Shown here: piece after piece, positions 1-5,729 of the stretch
How positions within the stretch are numbered: the first letter of the stretch is position 1
Layout of the letters: each line of letters starts with the position of its first letter
Assembly: GCA_945957075.1 (NCBI GenBank)
Contig: CAMFJP010000083.1
Span: 1 to 5,729 of the forward strand
DNA from: an uncultured Chlamydiae bacterium
GTDB taxonomy: Bacteria > Chlamydiota > Chlamydiia > Chlamydiales > Rhabdochlamydiaceae
Length of the DNA: 5,729 nucleotides
Direction: 5' to 3'
Notes under the pieces: generated by a model
Told to the model about the DNA's origin: nothing
The model's database searches: none
The model's input: the letters and a program-made list of their open reading frames with translations, nothing else
Translations under genes and position numbers: made by a program

Positions 1-210
<210 letters not shown>

Positions 211-903
211 GCGTTCTATACAACTTAGTCAGTATCTTTTGTTCCCAGAGCTTTGTTTGCATTGTAAAGATCCTTTGATGGGAAGGCGTTATCTTTTTTG
301 TGCATCGTGCAGAGACTACCTTGTTCTTGTAGATTCTGCTCAGAGGTGTCCGCGCTGTTTTGGATCCGGGCGCTGCGTCTGTAGCCAATTTCCCCCTTCA
401 ATGCATAGGGTGGCTACGGCGTTTGAGGGGATGGGGCCAGCTAGAGCTCTTATTCATGCCTTTCGGGAAGGGGGGCGCCCCTATCTTGCAAAAGACATTG
501 CGGCCTTTATGGTGCAGCAGTGTATGCTGCTAGATTTTCCTTTTCCAGATCTTCTAATTCCTGTTCCCAGTAGTTTTGTGCATGCAACAGTGCGCGGTTA
601 TGCTCCAAGTATTTTGCTTGCTAAGGAGATGGGGCTTTTAATGAAACGGCCTGTTAAAAGGCTCGTTGCCAAGCAAAGTGGGTATTTTCAGCAAACGAAA
701 CTGACAGGGGAGCAAAGGGCGGAGCTGCCCGCAGATCTTTTTGTCTCTCGGGGTAGATTCTCTATTGAACATCTTACGGTGTTACTTGTCGATGATTTGA
801 TTGGTAGTTATGCAACGCTTAGGCGTGTTTCTTGGCTTGTGCACGAGGGGCGTGCGCAGCGCATTTTTGGTATAGGCGCTAGTTTTGATCTTATATAACT
901 TGA

Positions 904-953
904 TTTGTCGCGCGGAGTTTGTGAAGACAAACGCCGCGCGATAAAATTTTATT
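904..953 (+). terminator. Rho-independent terminator after comF
   Basis: A long stem begins six bases after the comF stop. Bases 908-915 (TCGCGCGG) pair with 934-941 and 917-922 (GTTTGT) pair with 927-932 around the loop GAAG (923-926), with one A/G mismatch at 916/933. The stem can extend outwards by a G-T wobble (907/942) and three T-A pairs (904-906/943-945). A TTTTATT tail (947-953) follows, as expected for termination on the plus strand. No T-rich tail is present for minus-strand reading, so it is probably not a true bidirectional terminator for the convergent dnaA. It may still act as a barrier between the two. Confidence 0.75.
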
Positions 954-1069
954 CACTAACTATCTGATAATAAGCCGGTTGTATTGAGATCGTTGAAGCT
1001 GCCTTAGATAATTTGTTTAAAGATGTGTAAAAAACTCGCGACTGAGATTAATGATTTTTCGAAAGATGT

Positions 1070-2407
1070 CTATTGATTTAGATTTCTTCTGAGCATGTGG
1101 ATTTGCTTTTTTAGCATGTCGTCGGAATCGAGCTGCTGACTGATTTTTTTCCATGCATGTAGAAGTGTCGAGTGTGTTTTGCCGCCAAAGGCGGAAGCTA
1201 GTTTCATAAGGGATTCGTCGATGAGTTCTTTGGCAAGATACATGGCAACTTGTCTTGGGAACGCTATCTGTTTTGCTCTGGAGGTGCTGCGCAAATCGTT
1301 AAGGCGCACTTCATATAGAGCGGCAACGCATTTTAAAATGCTTTCAACCGATATTTTTTTCTGTGGCGCGTGGTGAAGGAGTTCGCGGAGCGTTTTTTCT
1401 ACCACTTCTTCTGTGATCACTGTGTGGTGGAGTTTGCAAAAGGCGCTTAGGCGATTAAGAGCACCTTCTAATTGGCGGACATTATTAAAAATGTGTTCTG
1501 CGATAAAAAAGGCAATGTGTTGCGATAGCGCAAGTCCCCGTTTTTCTGCTTTATGTTGCAAAATCGCGACGCGGGTTTCCAAGTCGGGGACGGCCACTTG
1601 AGCTACAAGTCCCCACTCCATGCGGGCTACCATGCGCTCTGAAAGATCGAGTTGTCCTGGTGGCTTATCGCTTGTGATGATGATTTGTTTGTTTTGATGG
1701 ATCAGACTTTCAAAGGTATTGCAAAATTCCTCTTCAAAATTCATCCTGCTTTGCAAAAATTGAATATCGTCCACAAGGAGGATGTCAAGGCTGCGATAAA
1801 ATGTTTTCATTTTATCCAAAGACTTATTGCGCAGGTGCCCTACAAGATCGTTGATAAAGGCTTCGGTTGTGATGCACTGCATGTGCAATTTTTTATGGTG
1901 GGCTTGGACGTAGTGGCCGATGGCGTGCAAAAGGTGTGTTTTTCCAAGACCTACGCCTCCGTGGATAAAAAGGGGGTTGTAGGATTTTCCAGGCTTATTG
2001 GCAACGCCAAAGGCGGCCGATTTGACAAATTGGTTGGTTGATCCTTCGATGAAGTTGTCGAAGGTGTAAAAGCTATTAAATGTTTGTCTTTGTGTGATGG
2101 AAGAAGAGGGAGTTTGTTTTTGCTCTACAGGTTGGGGCGCACCTTTTTTTGTTGGAGGTGCAATGACAAAAGAAAGTGCAAGTTGTCCTGTCGGATTTAG
2201 TGGCAAAAATGCTGCAAGCTCGTGTTTGTAATTGTCTAAAAGATATTGTTCGACAAAGACGTTGGGAACTTCGAGTGTAACCTCGTCTGCTGTTTCTGAA
2301 GCAAGGCGAATGGGCGCAAGCCAATTTGCATATTCAGACGCAGAACACTTCTCTTCGATGTAGGCTAAGAATTGAGCCCACGCACTTTGACAGTCACTTT
2401 TGAGCAT
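1070..2407 (-). CDS. dnaA: Chromosomal replication initiator protein DnaA (chlamydial DnaA_1 type)
   Basis: DnaA is the AAA+ ATPase that binds DnaA boxes and opens the replication origin. From ATG 2407 the protein has 445 residues, normal for the family. Domain I is at about 8-70, a Gln/Pro/Ser-rich linker at 84-110, the AAA+ domain from about 111 and the DNA-binding domain IV from about 350. Seen motifs are Walker A GGVGLGKTH (150-158), Walker B ILLVDD (209-214), sensor I ITSD (244-247), the arginine-finger stretch ARMEWGL (261-267), sensor II NVRQLEGALNRL (309-320), the DNA-contacting PRQ (384-386) and GGKTHSTLLHA (408-418), where most bacteria have GGRDHTTVxHA. A TTG at 2443 could add 12 residues, but family alignment favours ATG 2407, which has only a weak GGGCG upstream. 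It lies downstream of ftsY on the same strand and is not next to dnaN. Chlamydiae carry two dnaA paralogues; recalled similarity suggests DnaA_1. Confidence 0.96.
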   Translation of the reverse strand: MLKSDCQSAWAQFLAYIEEKCSASEYANWLAPIRLASETADEVTLEVPNVFVEQYLLDNYKHELAAFLPLNPTGQLALSFVIAPPTKKGAPQPVEQKQTPSSSITQRQTFNSFYTFDNFIEGSTNQFVKSAAFGVANKPGKSYNPLFIHGGVGLGKTHLLHAIGHYVQAHHKKLHMQCITTEAFINDLVGHLRNKSLDKMKTFYRSLDILLVDDIQFLQSRMNFEEEFCNTFESLIHQNKQIIITSDKPPGQLDLSERMVARMEWGLVAQVAVPDLETRVAILQHKAEKRGLALSQHIAFFIAEHIFNNVRQLEGALNRLSAFCKLHHTVITEEVVEKTLRELLHHAPQKKISVESILKCVAALYEVRLNDLRSTSRAKQIAFPRQVAMYLAKELIDESLMKLASAFGGKTHSTLLHAWKKISQQLDSDDMLKKQIHMLRRNLNQ

Positions 2408-2433
2408 GCGCCCAATGTATACCAAATGGGCAA

Positions 2434-2462
2434 ATAATACCAAGTTCAGAGAATAACTTTAA
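2434..2462 (-). promoter_or_regulatory. Candidate dnaA promoter (weak)
   Basis: On the minus strand TATTAT (2434-2439) could be a -10 box. It sits 17 bases from TTAAAG (2457-2462), a poor -35 match (3 of 6). A transcript would start about 20 bases before ATG 2407. AT-rich sequence gives such matches easily, so this is tentative, and dnaA may instead be read through from ftsY. Confidence 0.2.
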
Positions 2463-2463
2463 A

Positions 2464-2519
2464 GGTTATGGATTAACACGAACTTCGATAATGGTAGATA
2501 AATTTTTTATCGGGTAACC
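2464..2519. repeat. Nested AT-rich dyad between ftsY and dnaA
   Basis: The ftsY-dnaA gap holds nested inverted repeats. GGTTA (2464-2468) pairs with TAACC (2515-2519) and encloses CGATAA (2486-2491) pairing with TTATCG (2507-2512). An alternative inner hairpin is GATAAA (2497-2502) with TTTATC (2506-2511) around a TTT loop. No U-rich tail follows on the minus strand, so it is not an obvious ftsY terminator. It could be an operator-like site for dnaA control or simply AT-rich chance symmetry. Confidence 0.35.
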
Positions 2520-2546
2520 AGCATATTTCAATGCGCAGCAGCGCCC

Positions 2547-3425
2547 TTACGTGAATAGGGCGTGGGCGTATTCTTTGGCGTTGAAGGGGAGAAAGTCTTC
2601 TGTTTTTTCGCCGACGCCGACCCAGCTGATGGGGACGCCGAGCTCGTGGGTGATGGCGAGGGCAATGCCTCCTTTGGCGGAACCATCGAGCTTGGTTAAA
2701 ATGATGCCTGTTAGAGGAGTAAAACTGTGGAAGGCTTTTGCTTGATCAAGGGCGTTTTGTCCGGTTGTGGCGTCAAGAACAAGAAGAATGTCATGGGGGG
2801 CTCCGGGAATGGCTTTTGCAGAGACGGTGCGCATTTTTAAAAGCTCGTGCATAAGATCTGTCTTGTTGTGTAGTCTTCCTGCGGTATCGATGATGACATG
2901 GTGGATGCCGCGCGCTTTGGCTGCCTGCAAGGCGTCAAAGGCAACGGCCGCAGGATCACCGCCCGGAGATCCTTTAACACAGGGAATGCCAAGTTTGTCT
3001 GCCCATAGTGAGAGCTGGTTTACAGCGGCAGCACGGAAGGTGTCGGCGGCTGCAAGGAGGACAGAGTGCCCTTCTTGCATGAGATGGTTGGCAAGTTTTG
3101 CAGCGCTTGTGGTTTTTCCGCTTCCGTTGACGCCAACAATGAGTGTGATGTGTGGGGTGTTTGTTTTATTTTCTGTTTTTGGTTTTGTAAGAATTGTTTC
3201 TGCATAGGCCTGCAGCCCCTCTATCCATTCTGCTTGGGTGGCTTTTTTGTGTTTGCGGACAAAATCGAGGAACATGTGCACGCATCCGGAGCCAAGATCG
3301 GCTTCATAAAGTAGTGCTTCCAAGGTCTCTAATGTCTTTGCATCGATGGGCCCAGAAAAAAGATTTCCTATTTTTGATAGGACAGAGCGCATGCGTTTGT
3401 AGCCGGATCGAAGCAGTTGCAGCAT
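2547..3425 (-). CDS. ftsY: Signal recognition particle receptor FtsY
   Basis: FtsY is the membrane-associated GTPase receptor that docks SRP-ribosome complexes at the Sec or YidC machinery. The 292-residue protein has an N domain (about 1-85) followed by the G domain. It shows all SRP-GTPase motifs: G1 GVNGSGKTT (98-106), G2 DTFRAAA (128-134), G3 DTAGR (180-184), DATTGQNA (218-225), G4 TKLDGSAKGG (244-253) and closing GVGEKTEDF (270-278). Fifty-four kDa SRP protein Ffh is excluded because no methionine-rich M domain follows. The long acidic A domain of E. coli FtsY is missing, as in many bacteria, and only a short basic amphipathic start (LRSGYKRMRS) remains for membrane contact. ATG 3425 has an AAAGGA ribosome site (3431-3436) with five-base spacing. 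The divergent position next to sucC matches the recalled Chlamydia order. Confidence 0.97.
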   Translation of the reverse strand: MLQLLRSGYKRMRSVLSKIGNLFSGPIDAKTLETLEALLYEADLGSGCVHMFLDFVRKHKKATQAEWIEGLQAYAETILTKPKTENKTNTPHITLIVGVNGSGKTTSAAKLANHLMQEGHSVLLAAADTFRAAAVNQLSLWADKLGIPCVKGSPGGDPAAVAFDALQAAKARGIHHVIIDTAGRLHNKTDLMHELLKMRTVSAKAIPGAPHDILLVLDATTGQNALDQAKAFHSFTPLTGIILTKLDGSAKGGIALAITHELGVPISWVGVGEKTEDFLPFNAKEYAHALFT

Positions 3426-3448
3426 TATTTTCCTTTGTTTGATATAGA

Positions 3449-3478
3449 ATTATCTCATAGACCTTAAGTTTAACTCAA
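3449..3478 (-). promoter_or_regulatory. Predicted sigma70-type promoter of ftsY
   Basis: On the minus strand TTGAGT (3473-3478, 4 of 6 to TTGACA) and GATAAT (3449-3454, 5 of 6 to TATAAT) are separated by 18 bases. Transcription would start near 3442, giving a leader of about 16 bases that contains the AAAGGA ribosome site. It sits in the 65-base spacer shared with divergent sucC. For the plus strand I see a possible -35 (TTGATA, 3439-3444) but no convincing -10, so the sucC promoter is unresolved. Confidence 0.5.
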
Positions 3479-3490
3479 GCAGGTGATGGG

Positions 3491-4639
3491 ATGGATATTC
3501 ACGAGTATCAAGCAAAGGAGCTTTTGCGCACATATGGAATTCCGATTCCCATGTTTGGGGTTGCGCGCTCCCCAGATGATGTCAAAAAAATCATGGAGAC
3601 GTTGAATCTCAGCAGGGCTGTTTTAAAAATTCAAATTCATGCAGGGGGGAGGGGGAAGGCCGGGGGCGTTAAAATGGCCACAAGCCCAGAAGAGGCAGCG
3701 TCTTTGAGTGCACAGTTAATTGGGATGCGCGTTGTCAATAACCAAACAGGGCCAAGGGGAGCGGTAGCTCATGAGCTTTTAGTTACAGAACCTGTCCAGA
3801 TTGCAAAAGAGTATTATCTTGGTGCTGCTATTGATCGGGAAAAAAGGCAGCCGATTTTGATCGCTTCCCCAGAGGGTGGTGTTGATATTGAAGAGTCCAA
3901 GTCTATTCTTCGCTTGCCTATAGAGCTTAGTGGAAGAGTGCGCCATTTTCACCTTGTAAGGCTTGCAGAGTTTATGGGATGGAAGGGGGAAATAGCAAAG
4001 CAGGGGATGGAAATTGCGCTTCAGGTGGCACAAGCGTTTATGGATTTTGATGGGTCGCTGCTTGAAATTAACCCGCTTGTTATTGCAGAAGATGGGAAGA
4101 TGTGGGCTCTGGATGCAAAACTTAGCATTGATGATAACGCTCTTTTCCGCCAAGACATTGTGGCTTCCTATTATGATCCAACACAGTATTTGCCAAGTGA
4201 GGTCGAGGCAAAGGCCTTTGATCTTTCCTATATTGCATTGGATGGTAATATAGGATGTATGGTTAATGGGGCAGGTCTTGCCATGGCGACTATGGATATC
4301 ATTCAGCACCATGGGGGGGTGCCTGCAAATTTCTTGGATGTTGGGGGGGGCGCTTCTACAGAAAAGGTGGCGGCTGGATTTAAAATTATTTTGGACGATC
4401 CCAAAGTACAGGTCATTTTGATCAATATTTTTGGTGGGATTATGAACTGCGGGACGCTGGCTGAAGGAATTCTTAAAGCTGCAGAGGAATATGCGATTAA
4501 AATTCCCCTTGTTGTGCGGATGGAGGGGACAAATGTTGAAGAGGGTAGGCGCCTTTTGCATGCCTCGGGATTACATATTATTTCTGCTAACACATTAACA
4601 GAGGCTGCAGAAAAAGCTGTAGCAGCATTGAAAAGATAG
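3491..4639 (+). CDS. sucC: Succinate--CoA ligase (ADP-forming) subunit beta
   Basis: SucC is the nucleotide- and succinate-binding subunit of succinyl-CoA synthetase, which converts succinyl-CoA, phosphate and ADP to succinate, CoA and ATP in the TCA cycle. The protein has 382 residues, close to the 388 of E. coli. It starts with the family signature MDIHEYQAKELL, then shows an ATP-grasp region with HAGGRGKAGGVK (50-61) and the Mg-binding residues E192 and N194 (LEINPL) and D208 (ALDAK), equivalent to E197, N199 and D213 of E. coli. The C-terminal ligase domain contains NGAGLAMATMD (259-269), FLDVGGGA (281-288) and INIFGGIMNC (311-320). ATG 3491 is preceded by AGGTGA (3481-3486) at four-base spacing. 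sucD begins eight bases after the stop, so the two are almost certainly co-transcribed. Confidence 0.97.
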   Translation: MDIHEYQAKELLRTYGIPIPMFGVARSPDDVKKIMETLNLSRAVLKIQIHAGGRGKAGGVKMATSPEEAASLSAQLIGMRVVNNQTGPRGAVAHELLVTEPVQIAKEYYLGAAIDREKRQPILIASPEGGVDIEESKSILRLPIELSGRVRHFHLVRLAEFMGWKGEIAKQGMEIALQVAQAFMDFDGSLLEINPLVIAEDGKMWALDAKLSIDDNALFRQDIVASYYDPTQYLPSEVEAKAFDLSYIALDGNIGCMVNGAGLAMATMDIIQHHGGVPANFLDVGGGASTEKVAAGFKIILDDPKVQVILINIFGGIMNCGTLAEGILKAAEEYAIKIPLVVRMEGTNVEEGRRLLHASGLHIISANTLTEAAEKAVAALKR

Positions 4640-4647
4640 GGGTATAT

Positions 4648-5526
4648 ATGGCCATTTTAGTCGGGAAGCAAACGCGCGTCATCGTGCAGGGGCTCTCTGG
4701 GAAAGCGGGGCGCTTTCACGCAGAGCAGTGTTTGGCCTATGGGACACAGTGTGTTGGAGGTGTGACGCCTGGAAAAGGGGGGCAGGAGGTGCTAGGTCTG
4801 CCTATGTTTGACACGGTGCATAGGGCCCAGGCCGAGCTAAAGGCCGATGTCTCTTTGATCTTTGTGCCAGCGCCCTATGCAGCAGATGCTATTTTGGAAG
4901 CTGAGGATGCAAAGGTTCCTCTAATTATTTGTATTACAGAGGGAATTCCGATTAAAGATATGTTGGAAGTTAGTCGTATTATGCGTTCTAGCAAAACAAG
5001 TAGATTAATTGGCCCCAATTGCCCGGGCGTCATTACCCCCGGCGCATGTAAGATCGGAATTATGCCAGGCTATATCCATGAAAAGGGGAGGGTTGGGATT
5101 GTTTCTAGATCTGGGACTTTGACCTATGAAGCTGTGTGGCAAACTTCGCAGCTTGGACTTGGTCAGTCGACCTCTGTGGGTATTGGGGGCGATCCTTTAA
5201 ATGGGACGAATTTTATTGATATGTTAGAGCTTTTTGAAAAAGACCCGCAGACAGAGGCTATTTTACTTATTGGAGAGATTGGAGGGACAGCCGAAGAGGA
5301 GGCAGCATCTTGGATTCGATCCCATGCTAAAAAACCCGTTGCCGCCTTTATTGCAGGGATGACAGCGCCTCCAGGAAGGCGTATGGGGCATGCAGGAGCT
5401 ATTATTTCAGGCGGAAAGGGGACAGCAAGTGAAAAAATAAGAGCTCTTGAGGAAGCAGGAGTTGTGGTTGCCAGGTCCCCAGCTGATATGGGCCAAGCTG
5501 TACTCAAAGCGATAAAAGGACGATAA
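4648..5526 (+). CDS. sucD: Succinate--CoA ligase subunit alpha
   Basis: SucD is the CoA-binding and phospho-histidine subunit that forms an alpha-beta pair, or a dimer of pairs, with SucC. The 292-residue length is normal. The N-terminal CoA-binding Rossmann domain shows VQGLSGKAGRFH (13-24), GVTPGKGG (38-45) and FVPAP (72-76). Then come GPNCPG (122-127), the ligase-domain stretch VSRSGTLTYEA (152-162), GIGGDP (178-183) and the phosphorylated histidine H248 in GHAGAI (247-252), equivalent to H246 of E. coli. It looks intact and active. ATG 4648 has a ribosome site AGGGG (4638-4642) at five-base spacing that overlaps the sucC stop codon. The stop TAA directly abuts the ATG of the following protease gene. 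Confidence 0.97.
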   Translation: MAILVGKQTRVIVQGLSGKAGRFHAEQCLAYGTQCVGGVTPGKGGQEVLGLPMFDTVHRAQAELKADVSLIFVPAPYAADAILEAEDAKVPLIICITEGIPIKDMLEVSRIMRSSKTSRLIGPNCPGVITPGACKIGIMPGYIHEKGRVGIVSRSGTLTYEAVWQTSQLGLGQSTSVGIGGDPLNGTNFIDMLELFEKDPQTEAILLIGEIGGTAEEEAASWIRSHAKKPVAAFIAGMTAPPGRRMGHAGAIISGGKGTASEKIRALEEAGVVVARSPADMGQAVLKAIKGR

Positions 5527-5682
5527 ATGCACATTCGTGGGAAAATTCCGCTAACTATTCGCCCTCTATTTTGGGTGCTTGCTGGACTAATTGGCTTTTT
5601 GCAAGGAGGCTCTTTTTCTGGGGCTATATTGTGGGTTGCAATCGTTTTAATTTCGTTGCTTTTTCATGAATATGGACATGCC
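5527..5682 (+). CDS. M50 (site-2 protease type) membrane metalloprotease, 5' end only
   Basis: Only the first 52 codons are native sequence before adapter begins. The peptide has a short basic start, two hydrophobic segments (about residues 13-26 and 31-46) and, at the end of the second, HEYGH (47-51), the HExxH zinc-binding motif placed within a membrane helix as in peptidase family M50. Such enzymes cut transmembrane or near-membrane substrates. Which M50 subfamily this belongs to (RseP-like, SpoIVFB-like or CBS-domain type) cannot be told because the PDZ/CBS regions and the second zinc motif are missing. An HEYGH motif this near the N-terminus fits the SpoIVFB/general M50 group better than an RseP call. 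ATG 5527 follows the sucD stop with no gap, and AAAAGGA (5514-5520) inside sucD is at six-base spacing, so it is probably the third gene of the sucCD operon. The apparent stop at 5701-5703 is adapter-encoded. Confidence 0.75.
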
Positions 5683-5729
5683 CTGTCTCTTATACACATC
5701 TGACGCTGCCGACGATCGCATATGTGTAG
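5683..5729. other. Illumina Nextera transposase adapter (contamination)
   Basis: Bases 5683-5701 are the 19-base Tn5 mosaic end CTGTCTCTTATACACATCT. GACGCTGCCGACGA (5702-5715), the rest of the Nextera read-1 adapter complement, follows directly. Then come eight bases (5716-5723) in the index position and GTGTAG (5724-5729), the start of the P5-side sequence. This order is exactly that of a library read-through, so these 47 bases are not genomic and the contig should be trimmed at 5682. Confidence 0.97.

Noticed and set aside
1021..1069. Rho-independent terminator for dnaA on the minus strand
   Set aside because: A run of six T (minus strand) is present, but the preceding stem is only about three base pairs (CTC/GAG), too weak to call.
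1652..2041. A 129-codon plus-strand open frame opposite dnaA
   Set aside because: It is the antisense shadow of the DnaA AAA+ domain. The composition and lack of motifs fit a shadow frame.
2767..3207. A 146-codon plus-strand open frame opposite ftsY
   Set aside because: It covers the antisense of the FtsY GTPase motifs; Ala/Ser/Cys-rich translation with no domain signature.
3426..3490. A sucC promoter on the plus strand
   Set aside because: TTGATA at 3439-3444 resembles a -35 box, but no acceptable -10 lies 15-19 bases downstream.
3779..4561. A 260-codon open frame on the minus strand opposite sucC
   Set aside because: It lies wholly antisense to an intact, strongly conserved sucC, has no family motif I recognise, a His/Lys/Asn/Cys-rich composition typical of antisense reading, and no ribosome site or promoter support.
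5683..5701. Tn5/IS50 mosaic end as evidence of a mobile element
   Set aside because: It is followed by synthetic adapter and index-position sequence, so it comes from library preparation.
5527..5703. A complete 58-residue small membrane protein after sucD
   Set aside because: The final six codons and the stop are Nextera adapter. The native frame is an M50 protease cut off at the contig end.

Overview
The window looks like one short assembled contig (native bases about 46-5682) from a member of the Chlamydiota, most likely an environmental ('Chlamydia-like') lineage rather than the genus Chlamydia. Two things point there. The DnaA protein has phrases I associate with chlamydial DnaA_1 (for example FIEG.(S/P)NQFVKSAA, CITTEAFINDLV, ARMEWGLVA and a KTHST helix-turn-helix motif in place of RDHTT). 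The order ftsY(-), sucC(+), sucD(+) is also, from memory, that of Chlamydia trachomatis. Both assignments come from recall, not from a database search.

Layout. Positions 1-45 are a pure C run, probably a sequencing artefact. Positions 46-210 (+) are the 3' end of a biotin protein ligase gene (birA), which overlaps a divergent comF-family gene (152-898, +). A strong hairpin terminator (904-953) closes this group. The 171-base gap 899-1069 separates comF from the convergent dnaA (1070-2407, -). Upstream of dnaA on the same strand is ftsY (2547-3425, -), so the minus strand reads ftsY then dnaA, with a 139-base gap that contains an AT-rich nested dyad. A 65-base divergent spacer with a good sigma70-type promoter for ftsY separates it from sucC (3491-4639, +), sucD (4648-5526, +) and the first 52 codons of an M50-type membrane zinc metalloprotease (5527-5682, +). 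The last three genes are tightly packed (gaps of 8 and 0 bases) and look like one operon. Positions 5683-5729 are Illumina Nextera adapter and not genome.

Function. All identified genes are housekeeping: biotin attachment, a competence/phosphoribosyltransferase-like protein, replication initiation, co-translational membrane targeting (SRP receptor), the substrate-level phosphorylation step of the TCA cycle, and membrane proteolysis. I see no tRNA, rRNA, CRISPR array, insertion sequence or defence cassette. I do not see a previously undescribed system here. The points most worth a second look are the two artefactual contig ends, the altered PRPP-loop motif in ComF, the apparently short BirA C-terminus, the dyad in front of dnaA and a uniform G-over-C bias on the plus strand whatever the gene orientation.
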